Source of the DNA: Pycnococcus provasolii
Lineage: Eukaryota; Chlorophyta; Pseudoscourfieldiophyceae; Pseudoscourfieldiales; Pycnococcaceae
Length of the DNA stretch: 64,000 nucleotides
Direction: 5' to 3'
NCBI GenBank assembly: GCA_938743325.2
Contig: OW568898.1
Coordinates: 372,189 to 436,188, forward strand
Shown: piece by piece, positions 46,009-57,400 of the stretch
Position numbering within the stretch: position 1 is the first letter of the stretch
Layout: each line of letters begins with the position of its first letter
Notes under the pieces: generated by a model
Databases searched by the model: none
What the model saw: only the letters and a program-made list of their open reading frames with translations
What the model was told of the DNA's origin: nothing
Position numbers and translations under genes: made by a program

Positions 46009-47198
46009 TAACTAAGAGTGACGAAGTCGCTCGCGTGTAAGAAACCTGCCTTTTTTTTCAATGTACATTGCCCCGTTCCGACGAGCGTGGTGTCCATAGT
46101 ACGTCTGTCGACCTACTACTTAACTTACCATATTGTTGGCGCGCATGTCTAATTACCTGTACAAGTTGTGTCGACGTGTTGGAAGGAGCGTACTGTACTG
46201 TACATTACGAGTTTTCTGCAAATTCGGGAAGGAAAACGTGCACAAGTAAGTGCCCACGACACGTTCGGGCTTCGGCCGTTCGCGCGACGTTCGTGCGGGT
46301 GGGAACGGAACGCTTTTCTATATTCAACACCAAGGGTGTGTCCCTTCCTCCTCCCTCCCTTCCCTCCTTCCCTCTTGCGCGCGAACCACGAACCTGTCAA
46401 CCTGAGAGGGTGAGACTCCGCAGAATCCCACCACTGCCCCTGGCCTGCGGGAATACTGAAGGAATACCGACCAAGGAGTGGACCCCCTGCACGGTGCCCA
46501 TCAGGCATCGCGTTTTTTCTTCCCCTCGATGCCTCGCCTCTCGCCTCTCAAGCCTCGAGGAGCGTGCGAAGTGCGAAATCACTGCGAACTGCAAAGTTCC
46601 AAGCAGCCGAGTCTGTGGTGATTTCGCGCAAACCAGTCGACCAAACCTTCTCGCCAAACGCCGATTATATGTAAGGGCTTCACGGGAATGACGGGACGAG
46701 CGGGGCATGCATGCAGTACCCCCCAAAGGACCCAACAATGACCCGAAGAATGACCCGAAGAATGACCCGAATAATGACCCAACCCTATCTCGCAACCCTA
46801 TCAACATATCTCGCCAAATCAGGACGAAGAGAAGAAGACAGAATGGCTTGCCATCAAGCTAAGGTAAGGTTAGATCCGGATGGACGGTCGAAGCATCCCC
46901 TGTGGAATGCCACGTGGGACTCCTCCTAGGTGTTGATGTGGTTGTTACGCCTTATCCGTTGCCGCCACGTCACGCCTTGCAGATAGTCGTTGGGGCCTTA
47001 AAGGCCTATCTCCATATCACCCTCAACAGGTCTCGCTGGTCCTGTACAGTATCGCCTATTCTTATCCTCTCCCCTCTCCCCTTCTCCCTCCCCCCCTTCT
47101 TCGTCCTGTTGTTGTTCATTCTCCCTTCTTCGCTCTCTTATTTTTAATAACTTACCTTACACCTTAATACCACCTTTCTTTACTCGTCATACACAACA
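46009..47198. other. Intergenic region
   Basis: About 1.2 kb between two rightward genes. It holds C/T-rich stretches (46340-46375, 47060-47140) and a short ATGACCCGAAGA-type tandem repeat at 46737-46785. The open frame at 46068-46691 looks random. Confidence 0.55.
46737..46785 (+). repeat. 12 bp tandem repeat (ATGACCCGAAGA type)
   Basis: About four units of ATGACCCGAA(G/T)A, the last one diverged. Confidence 0.8.
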
Positions 47199-47864
47199 AT
47201 GAACTTCTCCACGATCGGCCTCAACCTCTCCGCGGAAGCGTCGCACCCGCAGGAGCAAAGCGCAACCGCCAAGCTCACGGCGAAAACCAAGGGAGGCGCG
47301 AAGCTGACGGCGAAGGTGAACGCCGACCCGCTCTCAGGACAGGCGCCTACCGGAATCGTCCTCGGGTGCCAGAGCGGAAACCTCACGCTCGAGTTCAACA
47401 CCGCCAACTCCGCCTCCATGGTTAAGGTGTCGCAGGGCGTCGCCATCTTCGACGACTTCCCCACGGATGTCACCTACAAGGGAAGCGGCATCGGCGGAGG
47501 GAAGACCTCGCACAGCCTTGAGACCAAGGTGGACTGCGGAAGTCTCGTCGACGGCCTCGAGATGAAGATCAACACAAACCTCGCGGATCTCAGCAGCGAC
47601 GTCGCCGCGTCCAAGCAGTTTGGAGACGTCAGGGCCACCGCCAAGTTCAACCTCGACGGACTTGTCGACGTTGAGGCGGAGCTCAAGAGCGACCACGGCA
47701 AGACGACCGCCAACTACAAGCACAACAGCCGCGACGTGTGCCTCGGCCACGAGTTCAAGGACATGTACGGACTCAAGCTCAACGCCAAGAGCAACCTCGA
47801 CAGCATCAGCGACCTTCCCCGCTTGACGCTCGGCATGAGCCACGACGTCGACCTCATGAACTAG
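47199..47864 (+). CDS. Beta-strand-rich protein, possible OEP24-like envelope pore
   Basis: The 221-residue product starts at an ATG at 47199, has no signal or transit peptide and is built of alternating polar/hydrophobic stretches (SATAKLTAKTKGGAKLTAKV, AKFNLDGLVDVEAELKSD, LKLNAKSNLDSI). It ends PRLTLGMSHDVDLMN, recalling the final strand of a beta-barrel. Size (plant OEP24 is about 213) and absence of a targeting peptide fit the plastid outer-envelope solute channel OEP24, but identity by eye is low. Other options are a cytosolic beta-protein or another porin. High GC3 and optimal-looking codons suggest strong expression. Confidence 0.65.
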   Translation: MNFSTIGLNLSAEASHPQEQSATAKLTAKTKGGAKLTAKVNADPLSGQAPTGIVLGCQSGNLTLEFNTANSASMVKVSQGVAIFDDFPTDVTYKGSGIGGGKTSHSLETKVDCGSLVDGLEMKINTNLADLSSDVAASKQFGDVRATAKFNLDGLVDVEAELKSDHGKTTANYKHNSRDVCLGHEFKDMYGLKLNAKSNLDSISDLPRLTLGMSHDVDLMN

Positions 47865-48430
47865 GCGCTTTGCACTGAAAGAAACGCGCAAACGGCAACA
47901 AGGTAGGGTTTGCCGAGATGGGTAAACAAAAGAGAAATGTGTTGTGGAGGCTTTGGGCGGACACCACTGCGCACGAGCCTGAACGAGTTTGCATCCTCCA
48001 GCGCGCTTGCGTTGGAGGCGAGAACGCGCAAACGCTCCGGCTGTTGCGCAGAGGAAGAAGTCGAAAGCTTTTTCACGGTATATTTAATCGAAAAAGATAA
48101 ATCATAAATCAAGTTTTTTTTTCGTTTTTGTTTTTGGGTCCTGTCGTTGTTGACATACACAACATTCCTTGTACTTTAGAGTAGTAAGCGCGGCTTCTTC
48201 AGTCATCTATGGCTGGTGTCGATGACGACGGCGACGGCGACGGCGACAAAAGCAACCGATACTCTGATCGTAGCGTCACAAATCACGCGCACCTTGTACA
48301 AAAACACGCGGGTGAATGGAGAAAATTAAAAAGGTCTAATAATTCGACGACCGCTGTACAGTACTGTACATTCCATTACTGTAAGTTAAGTGGTATGAGT
48401 GAAATCATAAATGAATACACTCACCGTATG
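47865..48430. other. Convergent 3' intergenic region
   Basis: About 570 bp between the OEP24-like gene and the BEACH gene, including a T-rich run near 48110 and a GACGGC microsatellite near 48225-48250. No gene is seen. Confidence 0.55.
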
Positions 48431-51400
48431 TTACATTTCACTCCAACCAAGCCTTAGCATTTGGTCAACGATTTTTAAGCTAACAGCTGGGTCTGTGTGG
48501 CACGTGACTCCACCATCCGTATTCACCGTGATCACATTCGTCGCGTCACCAGCTAAAATGAGATCGGCCACGCCCAAACCTGGCGACCACTTGTCCTCCT
48601 CCGATGCATCCGGTGACGGTGCACGTTCCGCGCCAAGGCTACTGCATGCGTACAAGTCAGGTACGTGCCGAACCTCCGCCAAGCTCGGTGGAACGCAAGC
48701 AGGGATATTCTGTCGATCTGTCGACGTGTCGCGATTCGAGCAAAATCCAACAGCCACGTGGCGACCATCTCGCGACGGTGTTAACGCGGACACCGAAACA
48801 CCCGGTGGCACCGGTACAGCCAAGCCAAAGTCCAGGCGTGTCTGAGAAGATTCGGAGATGTGAGCAGCGTAGCTTGCGCCATTGATTGGTATGCACGCAA
48901 GCACACCACCACCACCACCACCGGTATCATCAGAGCCCATGAGGTCTCGTTGCGAAGCACGGGAGAATGTCTCACGCTGCGAATCCGTGGGGTTGGGAAC
49001 ATACCCAACCACATATCCATTCGCACAAACGCAAAGCCGCTCGGCACCGTACAGACTGCCTTCGGCATCAGAACGCAAAACCTCGCCTTCCGCGAGCGAC
49101 CATGCCACGAAGCCTGACGACGAACTTCCTTGGTTGGTGTACCATTCCGTCGAATCGTCCCCGTTCGAGGATGGCACGTGACGACGTGCACTTGCCACGA
49201 CCACATCAACGTCTGCATCCACTGACACGCTCGCAACAGGACCGGCAAGACCGCGATGAACCTGAATTGGGCCAAGCGCGACGGGCTCAAATCGATAGTA
49301 GGCAAACACGCCGCTGCCCGCAGTCTCCGGCGCCGCAGCCACGGCAGATGCGGCGTTCGCGGCCGCTGCAGCGGCATCCATCGCACGATACGCGGCTCGT
49401 GCGGTGTCGTTCGCCGTCTGTGCAGTCACACTCGACGACGATGTTTGCATTGACGTCGGCGGCGGGCTTGTCGTTGCACTCGTTGCCTTATTTGGCACCA
49501 TCGTCGAAAGAGAGGTGCCGCTAGAAGCCTGGGCAGAAACGTTTGATGCGTTCTTGAGCACCTCGACATCTCGCATCCAAGGCACGGCGTCATCATCGTG
49601 GCACGCACGAAGTCTGGTTCCAAGACGGAGCGACGTCGCAACAGCCTCGAGCGCCGCAGATGGACCGTCGCGGGGGCCAACCAACTTCTTCGGCACGGTT
49701 GCGCCGCTACCACCATCTCCCGTATCCGAAAATGCCGCGGCGGCAGCAGCCGCACGCATCGCACGCATATCGCCACCATCGCCCACGATGGCTGAAGAGG
49801 CTACAGCCGCGGCACGCGAAAGCATATCCGTAGCCCGGCCGGATATCGAATGCCCTCTAGGGCGATGAGTGGCACGCGGCGACAGTGTCGCCGCCAGAGA
49901 ATCGGATAAGTCGCACTCATCTACCGCATCCCCGCTGGCTGTCGTCGCCGCCGATGCGACGATGTTAGCTCGGGCAGCGGCAGCCGCCGCCGCCGCTGCA
50001 GCCGCTCGTGCAACCTCTGCCGCTCGTGCAGCCAATCCCTCACTTCCAGATGTGGCAGCCGCGTTGAGCATTCGCCAGGGGTGCGTCGCACGAGTCCATC
50101 CTTCGGGTGGCTTGAGAAGCCATGTGCACACAACTCCCATCGCATCACCGGATATCAGCACGCGCCCACACGGCGAAACTCCAAGTGCAGTCACGGCTGA
50201 TGAATGACCACCTCGAAGCACCCGAGGCAGTGCATGCGAAGCCATTTTCGCGCCGTCTCCGCCAAATGCCATGGAAACGAAAGACGAGATTGCGCGAGTC
50301 CCTTCCCCCCCACTATTTTCGGCACCGCGTGCTCGGAGATCGTGTGCGCGCAGGCTGCCGTCGGGAAATCCTCCAACAATCAAGAAACGGCCATTCGACA
50401 CCAGCACGCACGGCGCGCTTTCGGGTGGAAAGGGCGGGGTTCTGAGCGGGTCGTCAGCTGAGTAGGATTCGCACTTCATCTCTCGCACCTGCTGCGCACT
50501 TCCCGTAAATTTCGTGGCAGATACGTCGGTCGACGTGGCAACAGCGCCATCAGGCCGCTGCTTCACGGAGCCTAGATTGGTCATTGCATTCAACATCGCG
50601 CTCGCAAAACCGCCGCTGCTGTCCGATGACCAGGAGAGCATAGACGCGGCACCAGCACCACTTCCACGGCGGTGGGCAAGCTCAAGCGACCTGCTCAAAA
50701 GAGGGGGTGCGCCGTCCGATACGGCACGAGGTCTTCCAAAGACACGACCAATGCCAAGTGCACGTGCCGTGGAACTAGAGCTTTGTGCACCGCCGCCGCC
50801 TCCTCCCACCGAACGCAGTGCCATTGCGGGTATTCGCGGCGAAAATGCATGCTCTTGAAATGTGTATGGCTGACCTCGACCGTCCGGGGCGTTTGCCTGG
50901 AACGTGTGCTGCAGCACGAGTGGGTGCTTGAGAAAGGGAAGCAGCGCATGGCGCCGCCATCGAAAGTAGCACGTTGCATCGTCGTGAAGTTGTGCACTCT
51001 GTGTTCCATCCCGCGGTAGAGCTCCAAGCCATCCTAGAAGGCCGCCTAGTACGAGCGTGCTAGTCTTCGGGCCCGATGCACCCGATTCCGGGGCGAGAGC
51101 GGGTACCAATGCAGCTGCAGCGGGTGCCGCGGCGACCGCCGTAGCCGCAACAATGGCCGCTGCGGCAGAATCTGCGGTCGCGGCAGCCACCACGCGTAGA
51201 GCGTCGTGAGCGGCAGCATCGTCCTGAACCTTCGAGACTTCCACGGCGGCACTCCTCGCAGAACCAGCCGCGACGCTTGCCTTCGACGCTGCGTCAGCCG
51301 CAACGGAAGCATGGCCCTGCGCTTCCGCGTGTGATGCCCCATTTGCACTAGAAATTTCGCTCCCAGGTGAAGCCATGCTCGCACATATGACGGAGAGGCG

Positions 51401-54400
51401 CATGGGCATCAGCGATGCGGCTGGCACCGAGGAGCTTAGACAAGGCGCGCTCAGAGTATACGGTCGAGCCTTGGACGGGTTTTGGAAGATTGTGCCGACA
51501 GCCTCAGCCTGTCGGCACCTCCTTGGATGAGGCCGCGTCAGAAGCTGACTCGGCGTCTGGCCAAAGTGCAGGATCTGATCGAGCACACCCTGTCGCTCGT
51601 GTTCGTCTGATATGGAATCGACATCAACCATGCCCTCGTACGTGAGCGGATGGAAGACGTTGAGCGCGTTGATCGCCGCATCTCCGCGCTGCTTGAATCC
51701 GAATATGATATCGATCCACATATGCAGCTGCGAACTAACAATCTCAGACTCGAGCGCCGCCATCATCGTCGAGCAAAATATGTGCGCCGAGCCTTTTGCC
51801 CACGGTGGAAGCTTGACGTGGTGAAGCGTTTCACCGCGTTGCGTCGTTCCCATGTCAAGAGGCCTGCCGTTGAGCAACACCTCCGGTGTGGTGTAGAGCT
51901 CCGGAACAAGCTCCTTCACGTCACTCGTGTCGGTCTGCACGCCATGCCACGTTGCTGCAATATCATGGAAAAGGCGGTCGGCATGGTCAAATTTCCCGCC
52001 CTGCAATTCGCGAGCAACGCTTGTGTACGGCTCGGCACGTATGAGATAGTAGCAAAGAATGCCTGCCGAGCTGTAGTGCGACCCGTAGTGAAACGGTGGT
52101 GTTGCCACTGGATCATACCCAAGCTTGTGACCACCCCCACTACCCGTGCCGTCAGCGAAAGCTGCGCGTAGCTGCTCATGTGACGGACTGTTGGAAGATG
52201 CATGCGTGTGTTTTTCGTGGTACGCGAGGGCACTTTCGAGACTTTCGTATCGCTCGACAAATCGCTCGCGGCGACTCGAATCGAGCGCGCCAAGCGGCTG
52301 GCTGAGATCGCGAAAGCGAGAGGCATCCTCGAGGTCAACCGTTTCGCTGGTGAAGTCAACGTACGTCCACGGCATGACAGGATGCTGATTGGGATCCGCG
52401 TACGTGCGACCTGCTAATGTATTCAGTGCCATGAGGTAGTCGAAATTTGAAATTTCACGGCGACACCACCGCTGCGTCAGACCAGAACGATAGAGTAGTT
52501 CTGCCGGACTTTGCGACTCCTTGTAGATGTGAAGCAAATGCGGTGGCTGAGCATCGTCGACGAGAGCACGGTATGCAGCGGAACGTCTCGCGGTAGATTC
52601 GAAGTCCATGAATGCTGACGTGCGGTCGGCAAAAAATACCTCAAGGGCAGAGCGACGCAGACGGTAGCGGCGCGTGTGAACTTGGCGGATAGACGGTAGG
52701 GGCCATGCTGACGCCTGAACATTTTTATCTGTTGGCTCAAAGCGCATGCTATGGCTCGTAATGACATACTGGCCATCGTGCGAGCCCTTCGCGCGAACGA
52801 GGGTGGCTGAGCTGCGGTGAAGCACAACTTCGTCATGTAGCAGCGCCGACTTTCGTGATGAGGATGCAGATTCCATTTCACCGCGTTTTTTGCATCGGGT
52901 GAGGACGCGTATGCGACGACGCCCCGCGCTCTCGAGAGTTGAGATCTCATGTGTCGATTCCTCCGCGGCGAACAAGTCATCCAGCCAGGCTTGGGACACC
53001 TCGCGGCGTCGTGCATACGCGGCACGACGTCTTTGCCCGGACGTTGCATCCGCACGGCAAAGTGATGCCCACGCGACCGAGGCATATCTCGCTGAAACGC
53101 CGTGAAGGCGCGCCGAAATGTGCAATCGTGCTGTGCTCGGCGTGCCTCCTCCATCATGTGCATGCGGTGAGGCTGGCAGTGGGGTGGTGGACACTTGATT
53201 GCCGTAGAAGTCATCGTCACTGCCATCTTCCTCGATCGGCGTGAGCTGGTCACTTTCAACCTCTCCGCTTTCGTGACTTTGGATCGCTGTGTGAGGCGTC
53301 TCAAACGTCGCGCTGTCCTCTTCTGTGTTTATAATGTCTTCTTCATCGATACTCGACGCAGGTGAAAACCAACGAAGCACGTGTGCACCAACCCATGCAC
53401 GCCGCCGCTCTGTTCGAGACATATGTGCACCAAGGCGTTCAATTGCACTTAGTGCACTCACGTATGGTGCCGCCGGAGAGTCCTTCCCAAGTCGAGAGGG
53501 TGTATTCTGCCGCATATTGGAGTCGTCGCCGTGCCCACTCCTTCCACTTGTGCAAGTCATGAGAGCGTGCTTGACGTAGTCACTCGAAAAGCATGCTTGC
53601 GTGGCAGGGGATGCAAGCGTGTCGTTGGAACGGGGCAGAACATCTTGAGATGATGGTGTCAAGTCTTCGAACGGCGAACTTTCAGCAATCGCCAGCAAGG
53701 GTTCTATGTGAAGATCCTCGGAGATACGTGGCAATCCTTGAAATGTAAGAACTTGACTTTGCCAACGAAGGAGAAAACGGAGACAAAGACTTGACGCAAA
53801 TGCTTGATGCGAAATTGGTGGCGATTCAAGTGCATCCTCCTCGCCCTTCTGCACGCATATACGAGCTTCGGTGTGCAGCACCGCAGCTGCAGCTGTGGCA
53901 CGAACCGCATCTTTGGGTGCTGCTTCGTGCTCAAATCCTGAGTCGGTGAGCTCAACACCGCAGCAACACTCCGCGAACCGACGACACCGTGCCATTGCCA
54001 ACACGGCCCACTCGTCGTCAGCAGAATTTCTACAAACGCAAGCAGCAGCTCGTGCACCTACAAGCGCAACACGAAGTCCAAGCAGAGCGACGGCATCACC
54101 CGCCAATCCCTCTTTGGACTCTCCGGGTAAAATAGGCGATGGTGTTTGTCTCACTTCCAGGGCTATTGCGGCCACGCAGTCTGATGCGGCAACCGCGGCT
54201 TTCGCCACCGACGCATCAAAGTGCCTCGGGGAAGCATAGGAAGTCAGGCAAGCTCGAGTACGAGCGTCGCCAGCTGACTGAGATATCCAGGGCAACATTT
54301 CGCGAAGACTTCGCTCGGCAACAAATAGTGTTCCCAATGCATTGGAGCGCGCTGTTGGCGTCAAAACTTGCTTATGACGCATGGGCATCGCATTCAAAGA

Positions 54401-57400
54401 GTCCTCTCCATCCATCCATGCAGAAACATCAGCATGAACGCTTCCTTCAGTGAAACCTCCATGTTGCCCTTGACTGCTATGCGGCGTGGCGGACTGCTTT
54501 GCGAGAATCGCGGCAGCAGCTGCGGCTCGTGCTACCGCATGTTCGTCCTCCGCTCGCACCTCCTCCTGAAGAAACGTAAGACACTCCGACAGAAGATTTG
54601 CAAGGGTGGTTCGCGCAGCCTTTGAAGTGCAGTCAGCTTCACGTGTACCCCAATCCATGGCTGCGACATCCGCATTCTGCTCATCGTGAACGCCACGCGT
54701 GGCGAAGAGTACAACGCATGGTTGATTCGCGATGCGAAGACATTCGCATGCCAATCGTTCCACAAACATCCATCCGTCCAACTCACGGAGCGAAAATCTG
54801 CAAAGCAGCGTAAGCAGATCATCTGCACACCGTGAAACGGATTGCCAAGCGTGTGCACTTGCGCCGCCCGCCTCATGCCTCGCGTGTGCGGCCACCGCGG
54901 CAGTAACGAGTGGTTCTGGCTCGGATACTAGACGAGCACGGGATTTGGAATCGCATGCCAAAGGTCCAAGAGCTTCAATTAGGCGCAGCTGCGCCGAAGC
55001 TGAGATTGCTGCAAGTGGGTGAAGAAGCGCGTCCAACGAAGATGGCAGCAACTCGTCTGCGTCTGAGAGCGGAGATTCATCTGTGTTCGAAGTGCCGTGG
55101 ATTGTACCTACGCTGGCGATACCTCCAACACGGCTCGCGACGTCTATTGCATCCCATTGGGCAGCACCGTCGAGGTTACCACTTTTTCGTAGCCAAGTAT
55201 TATCAGTCGATCCCAATGCAGCAGACACAGCGCTATGTCCGAGAGCAACGAGAAGTGCCGACTCTAAGACAATCGGTACACTCAGAAGCTCGGGGGCGTA
55301 CATAAAGCAAGCAAGCGCACACGCGTTTGCCTGGCACCCATCCAATGCGCCCGCGGCGCCATCACCGTTAATGTACGCGTTCGAGGCGTACACATGGGCA
55401 AACAGTTCGGCTACTGCACTGCAATCGTCTCCGGCCAATTCCACATACTTCAGCGCTAAGCTGCACGATATGGCACTCAGTGCCGCTGGAAATGCTTTCA
55501 GAGATGGCCACGGAAGCGCTGCGAAGTTGCTATCATCTTCTGGCATCGACGGTGTTGCGTCCGAGCTCGAAATACAGCAACCAGTCGACATCACGTCGGT
55601 CCACTTCCTCAGTGTCTCTATTTCGTCGACATCGTTCGAGCTAGAGCCATTGGGTGGATCACCGACCGTGGCACCCACATCCCACAAGATGCGAGCAGCG
55701 ACAAGCATGCAGCCAGCATGTGAACATGCCTTATCAATGTCGGTGCCACGGGAGCCTATGACGTCGAAAGCGCGAGACGCTGCACGGGCAAAGAAGCAAT
55801 TTGAGTGCAACCTGGCGAATGGCGTGCTCGAATCGCTCGCACCCTTCATTAAAGCACATGCGACGCGGGTTGCAGCCGCCTCTAATTCCTGAATTGTCTC
55901 GTGATTTTCGTCATGTTTGAGGTTTGGAGTGGCGAGCAAAGCTGCAGGCGCCGCCGCTCGCCTGAGTACGCCCGCCTTATCGTCAATCCCATAAACGATC
56001 GTCTCTGCTAAGCTCGCAATGTGCACGGAAAGTCCCTCGTCTAGAGGAGCCCATACTCCAGCGATGTCCAATAGTAGCAATATGGCGTTATGTGCATTCG
56101 TGCAAGCGGGTAAGGCTGCGGCGACTGCATGCGGTATCCCAAGCGATCGCATGCCACCGCTACCACCGCCCATGGCACTGCCAGTAATCCCTCCAGACGA
56201 CTGCGAGCGTCGCACCGACACGAGAGCCATCACCTCGCCTACGTCGGTCGCAGCGGCATTTGCGCTGTGCAAAAGAGTAGCGGCAAGACATGCGGCTGCT
56301 CCAGCGCATTCCATGGCGGCGTTTGAGCATGTTCCATTATCACGATGCTGCCCACCGAGCATCTCCAATCCTCGTCTCCACGCAATGACGTCAGATGCGT
56401 TGTCATCGCTCGTGTCAACCTCGTGAATGGCCATGCGTGCAGAATGAATTCCAGCGGTTACCCGCATGCCAGCAGCCATGCGACGTGCCACAAGGTACGC
56501 GTCCCCTACACGAGAAGTAGAAAGACATGCACATACCATGCGCTCAGCAAACGACCGTTTGCTAGTCACGGATAGCAGCGCACGTGTCACGGAAAAGCGC
56601 AATTCAACACGGGTTCCACCAAGGAGAAGGCCGCCGTGTACGCGGGACGGTCGCTTGCCGTCAGCAGCATCGCGAGATGTGGAGAGGTCCAGCACTGAGC
56701 GGTCATCGCGACTGACATCGAACGGATGATAGCACCAGTACGCCAGATTGCGGAGCTCCATGGCGGCTGCTCGTCTCGCCGAGGCGTTTCCCAACGCATG
56801 CACAAGAAGCGGGTTCGGTGCATCGTGCGATGCGTTCGCATCGCCACCTTCCGAATGAGTGATACCCGCCTCCCGGGTCAGTGCATCGTTCGTAAGAGAC
56901 ACGCAAGGAGCGTTGCCAGGTTTATGTGCATCCGCCGAGGTGGCGAGTCCGGGGTGAAATCCGGGCCCGAAATTGAACAGACGTGCCAAGCTCTCCTCGC
57001 TGGGTGCTCCCCTCAGCAGCGCCGTCAACCCTGCACGGCAGGTGAGTGCCTCCTGCTGCGCTTGATTTGCTGAATCGCCGGAAACGGGTGGGCCCGTCCA
57101 AGCAGCCACGAGTGCAAGCGGCGCATTTGGCGGCAGCGGCGAGGTACCCAATGTCGTACTCTCGTAGCTCCAGGCACGGTCGGTGTCACTGCAGCATTGC
57201 TCGCGTGCCCACGCAATTGCACTGTTCGTTGACAGTGCTTCCGCCACGGGCGGGTCGGTCGTTGTCCACGCACGAACACGCAGATTCAGCGCGTAGCTCT
57301 CCCCGCCAGGTGCGGCGTTGGCGCGGAAGACGACGAAGTACCAAGTGTTTGGAAGAAGCTGCCGCGCGAACGTGTGTTCGGCAGCATCGTTTCCTCCCGC

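Noticed and set aside
46068-46691. 207-residue open frame
   Set aside because: Composition is random-looking, with no domain, and it spans C/T-rich and repeat DNA.
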